A DNA stretch of 19,880 nucleotides from Acidimicrobiales bacterium. Its GTDB lineage: Bacteria; Actinomycetota; Acidimicrobiia; Acidimicrobiales; RAAP-2. This document shows, one piece after another, positions 13,808 to 19,825 of this stretch. The translations under genes and the position numbers were made by a program. The notes under the pieces are model-generated. The model was not told the origin of the DNA and made no database searches. It saw only the letters and a list, made by a program, of their open reading frames with translations. The stretch covers positions 1 through 19,880 of the forward strand of contig JASHWO010000113.1 of the NCBI GenBank assembly GCA_030044045.1, written 5' to 3'. How positions within the stretch are numbered: the first letter of the stretch is position 1; every line of letters begins with the position of its first letter.

Positions 13808-14133
13808 CGGCCCTCCTTCTTTTTCTGGTCTTCGATCTTCGCCCTGCGGGCCCGCTCGACCTCGCGACGTTCGTTGGTGCGCTGCTTACGGAACGTCGTC
13901 AACGTGATCACCTTCCTCTCGATGTCGAAGTAGTACGTAATGCGCCGGGCCACTCCCTCGCAGGTGAACCGCAGCTCTCGCAGCCCATCGCCGAGCGCCC
14001 GGCTGTGGGGCATCGCCAGCTCCGCTCCAACCGCAGCCAACCGGTCCAACGCCCGGTCCGCGAACGCCCGGTCTCGTGTCCGCAGGCTGATGTACCAATC
14101 CGCCACTTCCTTGGAAAGTTCGACTTTCCACAC
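13804..14133 (-). CDS. higB: HigB/RelE-superfamily toxin
   Basis: 109 residues from GTG 14133. Fold landmarks of the phage-derived Gp49/HigB-like RelE group: 'MWKVELSKEVADWYISLR', 'LDRLAAVGAELAMPHSRALGDGLRELRF', 'GVARRITYYFDIERKVITLTTFRKQ' and a basic tail 'RREVERARRAKIEDQKKKEG'. These toxins cleave ribosome-bound mRNA. The GTG lies 6 nt after a perfect -10 TATAAT, so the transcript is probably leaderless. Its stop overlaps the antitoxin start (ATGA). Confidence 0.92.
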   Translation of the reverse strand: MWKVELSKEVADWYISLRTRDRAFADRALDRLAAVGAELAMPHSRALGDGLRELRFTCEGVARRITYYFDIERKVITLTTFRKQRTNERREVERARRAKIEDQKKKEGR

Positions 14134-14139
14134 CGCTTG

Positions 14140-14176
14140 ATTATAGCACGAATACTATATAGCGTCTACACGCTAT
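14140..14176 (-). promoter_or_regulatory. higBA promoter and operator
   Basis: On the minus strand: -10 TATAAT (14140-14145), 17-bp spacer, -35-like TAGACG (14163-14168). A perfect dyad, ATAGCGT - 4 nt - ACGCTAT (14159-14176), covers the -35. The -10 ends 6 nt before the GTG start. Confidence 0.78.
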
Positions 14177-14498
14177 CCACAACCCAGCCGGTCACACTCC
14201 TGGGACTGACGCCGATCACTCCGGCAGGCATCGTCAGCGGCACCTCTCTCGCCCGCTGGTCGAGGGCTGCCGTCCTCGTCGCCCGGACGTAGATGCCCGG
14301 AGCCGACAGCCGTTCCGTGAGCCGGCCAGTTGCTCACCCGCCGCCTGGAACTGAACAGATCCTGACTGGGGTCCTGGTCGCGCACGAATCGCGCACGAAC
14401 GGACGATCGGGTACGGCTCCATGCGCCTGAGAAGCGCTCTACCAGGGAACATGTCGTCGTCACCACGCAGCCGGACCGAACGTCTCCACCTTAGGTTT

Positions 14499-14529
14499 TC
14501 CGTTCGCGCACGAATCGTGCGCGAACGGA
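14499..14529. repeat. 31-bp perfect palindrome
   Basis: TCCGTTCGCGCACGA, a single central A (14514), and the exact reverse complement of the arm. A degenerate copy (TCGCGCACGAATCGCGCACG) lies about 115 bp to the left. It could be a dimer-protein operator, recombinase site or REP-like element. Confidence 0.8.
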
Positions 14530-14748
14530 CCGAGATGGTCAATTCGGCAGCGATCATGGAAGCCATAAATCGCTCTGACCAGGGAAAACATTGGCAGTCC
14601 TTGTGGGGGCGCTTTCCAACCTTACCCTTCAACAGCGGCGGGTGCTCGGGCTCCTTGACCAGGAGAAATAGCCCACGCAGCGGACACCAGCCGATCGCTA
14701 CTGGACATAACGGAGGTAGTGCCGAAAGGCACAGTTGAGGGCAGACCT

Positions 14749-14775
14749 CAACGGGAGCGCTTTCAAACCCACCGG
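14749..14775. repeat. Dispersed repeat block B, copy 2
   Basis: Second copy of the sequence at 4774-4799, with one extra G and one A/G difference, about 60 bp before the Phd-like gene. Confidence 0.65.
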
Positions 14776-14837
14776 GTGAAGCCGTCGGAACGGCGACCCT
14801 GGGACCCGGCGAGGGTCCCCCCCGGTACGATGTCGAC

Positions 14838-15107
14838 ATGGTCGTCACGATCGACGAGTTGGCCCAGCAGGCAGGAGCGGTGGTCGAAGAAGTCACTCGC
14901 TCCGGCCGGCGCACGGTGGTCACCGACCACGGGCGGGCGGTGGCTGCCATCGTGCCTATCACCGCAACTGCCTACGAGCCCGACGCCATCTTGGACCTGA
15001 TCGGCGGCTACGGCGCCCTCAGCGGCTTGATGCCACCGGGACGATCTGGGGTCGATGAGCTGTTGGCTGATCGCCGGGAAGAAGTAGCCCGAGGGCACCA
15101 CTCCTGA
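14838..15107 (+). CDS. Phd/YefM-family antitoxin
   Basis: 89 residues from ATG 14838. 'VTIDELAQQAGAVVEEVTRSGRRTVVTDHGRAVAAIVPI' is the Phd/YefM DNA-binding and dimer domain; the rest is a toxin-binding tail ('YEPDAILDLIGG...VDELLADRREEVARGHH'). The next gene, a PIN toxin, starts 2 bp after its stop. A -10-like TACGAT ends 6 nt before the ATG, so the transcript is probably leaderless. It would repress its own operon alone or with the toxin. Confidence 0.9.
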   Translation: MVVTIDELAQQAGAVVEEVTRSGRRTVVTDHGRAVAAIVPITATAYEPDAILDLIGGYGALSGLMPPGRSGVDELLADRREEVARGHHS

Positions 15108-15109
15108 AC

Positions 15110-15553
15110 GTGGCCGTCGTCCTCGACGCCTCGGCACTGCTCGCCTTCTGGCTCAGCGAGCCCGGTGGGGCGACCGTCCGTCAGGCCATCGACGACGAGG
15201 GAGCACTGATCGCTTCGGTGAACTTGGCCGAGGTGCTGGCAAAGGTCGACGACCTCCACCCTGGTTTCGCCAGCAGGTTCCCGGCCGTGCCCGATCGTGC
15301 CAGTTCTGAAGCAACCAGTACGCCACGCGGACGGACTGTCCAACCAGGAACGCTCGTCGTCGAGCCGTTCACGCTGGGGGATGCCGTGGTATCGGGCACG
15401 CTGCGGGCAACGAGCAAGCCGTACGGCCTGTCGCTCGGTGACCGAGCGTGTTTGGCGCTGGGCAAACGGCTCGATATGCCCGTGCTCACGGCCGACCGAG
15501 CGTGGCAGGACGTGGCCGACGACCTCGACGTGAGGGTGCGGGTGATCCGGTGA
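15110..15553 (+). CDS. vapC: VapC-like PIN-domain ribonuclease toxin
   Basis: 147 residues from GTG 15110. The four acidic PIN positions are visible: D6 (VVLDAS), E41 (NLAEVLAK), D111 (SLGDRACL) and D129 (TADRAW). They coordinate Mg2+ for RNA cleavage; many VapC enzymes cut tRNA or rRNA. The stretch about 55-80 (SRFPAVPDRASSEATSTPRG) has less typical composition than the rest and may be a small insertion or local frameshift pair, but the frame stays open. Pairs with the Phd-like antitoxin in one operon. Confidence 0.92.
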   Translation: MAVVLDASALLAFWLSEPGGATVRQAIDDEGALIASVNLAEVLAKVDDLHPGFASRFPAVPDRASSEATSTPRGRTVQPGTLVVEPFTLGDAVVSGTLRATSKPYGLSLGDRACLALGKRLDMPVLTADRAWQDVADDLDVRVRVIR

Positions 15554-15678
15554 TCACCAGACTCGAACGATCGGACACGCGTTCGACGATCTGACCAGGC
15601 AGGACGTCGCGTTGACGGTACTGAGCAGCCCCAACCGACTTCAATCCGAACCGGGGTGCCGTCCTGATCGAAGGGCCG

Positions 15679-16026
15679 ATGATCTCGCTGACGCCGGCAA
15701 ACACCCCAGTCAGGCGGCGAGCCAGCAAACCGGCCGGGGCAACCTCACCCACGTGCCGCGACGAGGTCGTTGCTGCGCTGGTCAGGCTCGCCGATCGCAC
15801 CGGAGACGAGGTCTTCACGGGCGGTCAGATTTACAGCGAGATGCTGAGGGTGAGCACGAGGTACACGAAGAGCACCGTGCTCAAGACCATGCAGCGCATG
15901 AAGGAACCTCCGAGCGGGCGGCCCTACGCCCGTCTCCAGCAAGTTAGGGGCGTCGGGTTCCGACTGGTGGGACGACCCCGACCCCTCGCTGCAGGAGATC
16001 ACCCCGTCGGCCAGGGTAGCGGGTAG
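15679..16026 (+). CDS. Small winged-helix-like protein, DUF7669-like
   Basis: 115 residues from ATG 15679 (GAAGGG just upstream). The core 'DEVVAALVRLADRTGDEVFTGGQIYSEML', 'STRYTKSTVLKTM' and 'YARLQQVRGVGFRLV' resembles the DUF7669 winged-helix found next to nucleases and restriction proteins in actinobacteria (pattern RTG-x3-F-x5-I-x2-EM...STV...L-x-RV-x-G). The tail after 'FRLVG' looks atypical. It lies between the VapC gene and the HigB operon, same strand. Its role could be DNA binding or sensing; unknown. Confidence 0.6.
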   Translation: MISLTPANTPVRRRASKPAGATSPTCRDEVVAALVRLADRTGDEVFTGGQIYSEMLRVSTRYTKSTVLKTMQRMKEPPSGRPYARLQQVRGVGFRLVGRPRPLAAGDHPVGQGSG

Positions 16027-16032
16027 TACTCT

Positions 16033-16096
16033 TTCACCCTAGGGGTGATGGAATAGTCACACATCTGTGGTATACTCTCTTCAGCCGAAGGGTGAA
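16033..16096 (+). promoter_or_regulatory. Promoter/operator of the HigB-HigA-TGT-like operon
   Basis: TCACCC - TAG - GGGTGA is a perfect dyad at about 16035-16049, and another half-site, AAGGGTGAA, follows at about 16088-16096, on the other side of a -10-like TATACT at about 16072-16077. Unlike the other TA modules here, this one has a leader of about 25-30 nt before ATG 16108, with AGGGGG just upstream as ribosome-binding site. Confidence 0.65.
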
Positions 16097-16107
16097 GCAG
16101 GGGGTCC

Positions 16108-16407
16108 ATGCTTGTCGAGTTCGACGATGATGATCTGCAGCGGCTCTACCAAGAACCAGATTTTCGGCTGCCCAGGTTGGGATCCGACCTTGTCCGCGCC
16201 TACCGAAAGGTCGTCGGCATCGTCGTGGCGGCGTCGGACGAACGGGACCTCTATGCCATGCGGTCGTTGCACTTCGAGAAGTTGGAAGGCGACCGTGTAG
16301 GTCAGCATTCCTTGCGATTGAACAAACAGTGGAGGCTGATCGTCAGGTTGGAGAGTACGCAGGAAGGCAAACAGGTTGTCGTCATCGAGATTTTCGACTA
16401 CCACTGA
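16108..16407 (+). CDS. higB: HigB-family (RelE/ParE superfamily) toxin
   Basis: 99 residues. 'DLQRLYQEPDFRLPRLGSDLVRAYRKVVGIVVAASDERDLYAMRSLHFEKLEGDRVGQHSLRLNKQWRLIVRLE' follows the plasmid-maintenance 'killer' HigB pattern, where 'LHFEKLxGxRxGxxSLRLNxQWRLIV' is diagnostic; the basic residues in it form the mRNA-cutting site. The stop is 16 bp before the antitoxin start. Intact. Confidence 0.93.
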   Translation: MLVEFDDDDLQRLYQEPDFRLPRLGSDLVRAYRKVVGIVVAASDERDLYAMRSLHFEKLEGDRVGQHSLRLNKQWRLIVRLESTQEGKQVVVIEIFDYH

Positions 16408-16423
16408 ACGAGAGGAGGGCACG

Positions 16424-17503
16424 ATGACCAGCACTTTGGCACCAGCAGAAGCGTTCCCTCCGGGCGAGTACTTGCGCGACGAGCTCGAGGAGCGGGGGTG
16501 GACCGAGAAGGAGTTCGCCGAGATCCTCGGCCGGCCGGTACAGGCTGTGTCGGAGATTCTGAACGGGCGCAAGCAGATCATGCCCGAGATGGCCCTCGCG
16601 CTCGCCGAAGCGCTCGGAACTAGCCCCGAGCTGTGGATCAATCTGCAAACCACGTTCAATCTTCAGGAGGCGAAGTCAGCGCGGCCACTCGTCACCGACG
16701 TCACCCGGCGCGCTCGGCTCCGATCCCGGGTTCCAGTTGCCGAACTACGAAAGCGGGGATGGCTCCCTGATACCGGTGACCTCGACCTACTCGAAACAGC
16801 AGTAAAGGACCTGCTCGGCATCTCGAACTTGGACGCCGAGCCCCAGTTTGCAATAGCGGCACGCCGCTCGAATGCTGCCATATCTTTAACGCCTCAGCAG
16901 ACGGCCTGGCTGGCCCGGCTCCGCCATGTTGCGCAAACCCGGGTTGTGAGCGTCTTCGATGCTGATGCCGTTCAGGCACTAGCACGTGATCTTGTCCACC
17001 GTATCCACGATCCGACCGACCTGGCTCAGCTTGGAGGATGGCTATCCGACGTTGGGGTAATTCTCGTAACCTTGCTCCCGCTCAAGTCCAGCAAGTTGGA
17101 TGGAGCAGTCATGATGCTCGACGACGGTCGTCCGGTCATCGGACTCACGAGTCGGGGGGACCGGATGGATGGCTACGTTTTTACCCTGCTCCACGAGTTG
17201 GCCCATCTTTGCCTGGGGCATCTGGACCAGCTGGGCCTGCGAGCAGACGAGGACATCTTTGCGACAAACGATTTCGAGGGGGTCGAAGCCGAAGCCAACA
17301 AGCAAGCCGCAGAATGGATCCTCCCCGAGGACACGCCGCTACCTACGGGCAAACTGTCCATGGCCGCCATACTCCAGATCGCTGGCCGTCATCGAATCCA
17401 TGCCAGCTTCGTGATCGGCCGCATCCAACGTGCCCGCGACGACTGGGGACTATTGCGTCGATACATTCCTCGGGTGCGCCCTTACATCGCTGTGATCAAT
17501 TGA
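16424..17503 (+). CDS. higA: HigA antitoxin fused to ImmA/IrrE-type zinc peptidase
   Basis: 359 residues from ATG 16424, chosen because AGGAGG lies just upstream. Residues about 10-75 are the HigA helix-turn-helix: 'FPPGEYLRDELEERGWTEKEFAEILGRPVQAVSEILNGRKQI...ALAEALGTSPELWINLQ'. The long remainder is an ImmA/IrrE-like domain with the zinc-peptidase motif HELAHLCLGH (about 257-266) and a downstream acidic segment 'EAEANKQAAEWILPE' supplying the third ligand. Such fusions can link antitoxin function to protease-mediated release or cleavage of a repressor. The next gene starts 9 bp downstream, so the operon is three genes. Confidence 0.92.
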   Translation: MTSTLAPAEAFPPGEYLRDELEERGWTEKEFAEILGRPVQAVSEILNGRKQIMPEMALALAEALGTSPELWINLQTTFNLQEAKSARPLVTDVTRRARLRSRVPVAELRKRGWLPDTGDLDLLETAVKDLLGISNLDAEPQFAIAARRSNAAISLTPQQTAWLARLRHVAQTRVVSVFDADAVQALARDLVHRIHDPTDLAQLGGWLSDVGVILVTLLPLKSSKLDGAVMMLDDGRPVIGLTSRGDRMDGYVFTLLHELAHLCLGHLDQLGLRADEDIFATNDFEGVEAEANKQAAEWILPEDTPLPTGKLSMAAILQIAGRHRIHASFVIGRIQRARDDWGLLRRYIPRVRPYIAVIN

Positions 17504-17512
17504 AGGATCTGC

Positions 17513-18547
17513 ATGGCCATCGACCTGAAGTCTCGTCCACTTACGCTTCGGCAGACCTTCTCGTTCTACGTTTCGGGCAAGGATCCCGACTGGATCAAGG
17601 CTTGCGCCGGGCAGGCGGACGCAGTCACCGTCGCCGGCAGCGCCGGCCCGGCGTCGGTACGCCGGCTGCGAAACGATGACTGGACCGGTACGGTCCTCTT
17701 CGATCGAGCCGCGTATGTCAATCGAACCTCGGATCTGGATCCACTCCGCTGGTTCGATGAGCAACGTGGTGCTCAGGCAGATCGACTCCTGACGCCTGGG
17801 TTTTGGGTGGGATCGGAGCCCAACCATCGGTCCTTCGTTGCCCAGATCGACGCCGAAGCGAAACTCGCACATACGCATGGCGCGACGTGTCTTCTGGCCG
17901 TCGACTACCGGTGGCTAACTCGCCCGAAACAACACGATGAGATGCTGCGAGCGCTTCAAGACCTCGACTTGCCGGTTGCGCTCGTTCTCGGAGATCGGGG
18001 TGACCCACTCGGCCACCCCGGTGCTGTCGATGCGTTTGTGGCCCTTACGAAGCGGATAGACCAGATCAGCATCCTTCGTTGTGACCACGGAGCGATTGGC
18101 GGCCTCGCCTTTGACGCCGCCCACGCGTCGATCGGTCTGACTACCAGCCATCGACACATCGTGCCCCCTTCCGTTCAGGCCTACGGCATCCCGAACGACC
18201 GATCGGCACGCGTATTCGTCAAGGATCTGATGGACTGGTTCACTGCCAGTACCATCGGCGGGTGGTCGACCACTCGCGTTACCCCTGTTTGCAGGTACCC
18301 GTGTTGCGGGGGCCAACGAATCGAACGCTTCCTGGATGATCGCCTCAAGCATGAAGCAGACCTCCACAACCGGACGGTGCTCGCTGCCCTCGCCGAGGAG
18401 ATTCTGCTCGTACCCGAGCCAGCAGACCGCCGTCGCGCTTTCGGACGGATGTGCTACGAAGCCGTCGAGCGGTACGGAATCATGGGCGGCCTGACGAGCG
18501 AGATCACGCCGAAGGCCCAGCTGTGTCAGTGGGCTCAGTACTTCTGA
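17513..18547 (+). CDS. Uncharacterised protein of HigBA operon, TGT-like TIM barrel (tentative)
   Basis: 344 residues from ATG 17513, with AAGGAT 5 bp upstream and only 9 bp after the HigA-IrrE stop, so co-transcribed. Alternating beta/alpha stretches ('ADAVTVAGSAG', 'GTVLFDRAAY', 'ATCLLAVDYRW', 'PVALVLGDRGDPLG', 'QISILRCDHGAIGGLAFDA') fit a TIM barrel. The end contains C260-x3-C264-C265 followed by H280 and H285-N286 ('ADLHNRTVL'), reminiscent of the Cys-Cys-Cys-His zinc site and 'HN' helix of tRNA-guanine transglycosylases; spacing is not exact. If correct, it could act on tRNA or DNA 7-deazaguanine. I found no proven family, so treat the role as unknown. Its 3' end overlaps the convergent gene by 44 bp. 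Confidence 0.8.
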   Translation: MAIDLKSRPLTLRQTFSFYVSGKDPDWIKACAGQADAVTVAGSAGPASVRRLRNDDWTGTVLFDRAAYVNRTSDLDPLRWFDEQRGAQADRLLTPGFWVGSEPNHRSFVAQIDAEAKLAHTHGATCLLAVDYRWLTRPKQHDEMLRALQDLDLPVALVLGDRGDPLGHPGAVDAFVALTKRIDQISILRCDHGAIGGLAFDAAHASIGLTTSHRHIVPPSVQAYGIPNDRSARVFVKDLMDWFTASTIGGWSTTRVTPVCRYPCCGGQRIERFLDDRLKHEADLHNRTVLAALAEEILLVPEPADRRRAFGRMCYEAVERYGIMGGLTSEITPKAQLCQWAQYF

Positions 18548-19187
18548 GCCAATTCCGATAGGCCAGTTCAGCCTGCCACCAACGGAACACAACCGGCCGG
18601 CCGCGAATCGGCTTCGCCGGTGGTACCAACTCGTGCAACTGACCACCGCTTGCTGCTAATACCCCTACGCCGAGGCGTCGTGCTCGCGACAGTATTGCCT
18701 TGACCCTCGGTGATTCTTGGTGCGTCGGGGTCATCCAGACGGCGGTCCGACGGACGGTCGGCGGATGGGTTCCCACCTTATGGACTGCCCCGCAAAGTGA
18801 CTTATCGGACACCGCTACCGACCCCACAACCCCGGCGGGCCGATACACCCGGACGACCTTCTCCCTCCGCTCCACGACCCACCCCCGACCTTCCGTCTCC
18901 AGGGTCTCCCGATCCATCGGTGCAAGAGCCCGCCGCGGGATCGGTACACCGTGGGGCAGCTCCCAGAGTGAATGGAGCAAACCAGATGAAGTCGCGGCGC
19001 CAAGCCGCAGCTCTTGGCGACGGGCATGTTCATGATGATCCAACCGCAATCCGACGAAATAAAAACGCCCATCCACGCAGAGCGGTACGGGAATCTCACA
19101 GTCTGATTCGGCCCAGCTACCCGACTCACGCGCCGCCTTCATTGCCGGACCCCAATCATGAATTCGTGCGGCGGTGAACCGCGTCAC
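18504..19187 (-). CDS. Unknown 227-residue partner of RHH protein (candidate toxin)
   Basis: The start is GTG 19187, overlapping the stop of the RHH gene as GTGA, which fixes translational coupling; longer upstream extension reads antisense-like Arg/Ser-rich sequence within the RHH gene. The protein has mixed alpha/beta composition: 'RIHDWGPAMKAARESGSWAE', 'FYFVGLRLDHHEHARRQELR', 'WMTPTHQESPRVKAILSRAR', 'LGVGVLAASGGQLHELVPP' and 'FRWWQAELAYRNWLRS'. No signal peptide or membrane segment. I do not recognise the family. The order RHH regulator then larger partner, with overlap, is that of a TA or regulator-effector pair. It converges with the TGT-like gene, overlapping 44 bp tail to tail. Confidence 0.8.
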   Translation of the reverse strand: MTRFTAARIHDWGPAMKAARESGSWAESDCEIPVPLCVDGRFYFVGLRLDHHEHARRQELRLGAATSSGLLHSLWELPHGVPIPRRALAPMDRETLETEGRGWVVERREKVVRVYRPAGVVGSVAVSDKSLCGAVHKVGTHPPTVRRTAVWMTPTHQESPRVKAILSRARRLGVGVLAASGGQLHELVPPAKPIRGRPVVFRWWQAELAYRNWLRSTEPTDTAGPSA

Positions 19188-19444
19188 GGTGCATCGACTA
19201 TCAGTGGGCGAGGGCCAGGCTGTCGCCGAACTGGAGCAGACGACGTTACGGTCTGCACCTCTCTCCGGTACTGACGAATCATCACGCCGAGCGCGTCCCC
19301 ATCGAGAGGCGCGTGCCAAATGAGACCTGCCACGATGTCGGAGCGCGAGGCCCGGCTACCCTCTGCCCTCGCATGCTCCAGCAGCTGCTCCAGACGGTCG
19401 TCCACCGAGGCCGGGAGGACGAACTGGGGGCGGCGAGCAACCAC
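19184..19444 (-). CDS. Ribbon-helix-helix protein, candidate antitoxin
   Basis: 86 residues from GTG 19444. 'RRPQFVLPASVDDRLEQLLEHARAEGSRASRSDIVAGLIWHAP' is a ribbon-helix-helix pattern: strand, helix, turn with 'ASRSDIVAGLIW', second helix. The rest ('LGVMIRQYRREVQTVTSSAP...') could be the partner-binding tail. GTG lies exactly 6 nt after a -10-like TACAAT, giving a leaderless transcript. A palindrome ATTCATGAAT at 19467-19476 lies just upstream of the promoter and may be its operator. Confidence 0.82.
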   Translation of the reverse strand: MVARRPQFVLPASVDDRLEQLLEHARAEGSRASRSDIVAGLIWHAPLDGDALGVMIRQYRREVQTVTSSAPVRRQPGPRPLIVDAP

Positions 19445-19450
19445 GAGCCG

Positions 19451-19476
19451 ATTGTAATACGGAACTATTCATGAAT
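19451..19476 (-). promoter_or_regulatory. Promoter of the RHH/227-aa operon
   Basis: On the minus strand -10 TACAAT (19451-19456) ends 6 nt before GTG 19444. The palindrome ATTCATGAAT (19467-19476) occupies the -35 region and could be the repressor site. Confidence 0.6.
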
Positions 19477-19563
19477 CTACCCAGAAGCGCCGGAGGGGGC
19501 AGACCTGGAGCGTCGTTCGATTGGCGGGTGTGTCAGTGGCCGGCCCACGTCCGCCGACCAGGT

Positions 19564-19582
19564 GGTTGCCGTAATGGCAACC
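19564..19582. terminator. Hairpin downstream of the tRNA genes
   Basis: GGTTGCC - GTAAT - GGCAACC, a perfect 7-bp stem. The tRNAs are transcribed toward it on the minus strand, so it may end that transcript; no U-tract. Confidence 0.45.
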
Positions 19583-19600
19583 GTGTTGTGGGCAGACAGA

Positions 19601-19620
19601 TCTATACCGACTTGTATAGA
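19601..19620. promoter_or_regulatory. Inverted repeat TCTATAC-N6-GTATAGA
   Basis: A perfect 7-bp dyad with a 6-nt spacer in an otherwise GC-rich area, typical of a dimeric regulator site. The bound protein is unknown, and no adjacent divergent gene is seen. Confidence 0.5.
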
Positions 19621-19713
19621 CGCGAGGGCCGACCCCGGAGGTGGGAAGACTTGACGACCTGCGCACCCAACGTCCCGCCTGTGCGACAACCCGGTTCGGA
19701 TACTGGTCAGTTG

Positions 19714-19786
19714 CAGCCCCAACGGGGTTCGAACCCGTGTCTCCACCTTGAGAGGGTGGTGTCCTTGGCCACTAGACGATGGGGCC
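19714..19786 (-). tRNA. tRNA-Glu (anticodon CTC)
   Basis: 73 nt on the minus strand. Acceptor GGCCCCA pairs with TGGGGCT (one G-U at the end); D arm GTCTAGTGGCCAAGGAC; anticodon stem CCACC/GGTGG with loop CTCTCAA, anticodon CTC (reads GAG); T arm ACGGG-TTCGAAC-CCCGT. CCA is not encoded. The sequence immediately 3' is TGCAACTG on the minus strand. Confidence 0.95.
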
Positions 19787-19825
19787 TCTTCGGCTCGCGG
19801 GCCGGCAACCGGCCCGTCCGCTGAG

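Larger units (their letters stand above)
14180..14837. other. Non-coding repeat-rich stretch
   Basis: About 650 bp without a convincing gene. It contains two related segments: GCGCACGAACGGAC at about 14391 with CGCTCTACCAGGGAACAT at about 14435, and GTGCGCGAACGGAC at about 14518 with CGCTCTGACCAGGG at about 14570. It also contains the 31-bp palindrome, repeat block B copy 2, and a small GNRA-capped hairpin (GTGCC-GAAA-GGCAC, 14719-14732). Confidence 0.55.

Noticed and set aside
13015..14292. Plus-strand frame of 425 codons
   Set aside because: Arg-rich shadow crossing the DCC copy and the antisense of the HigBA genes.
14381..14590. CRISPR-like array
   Set aside because: Only two imperfect copies with irregular spacing and no cas genes; better described as duplicated palindromic unit.
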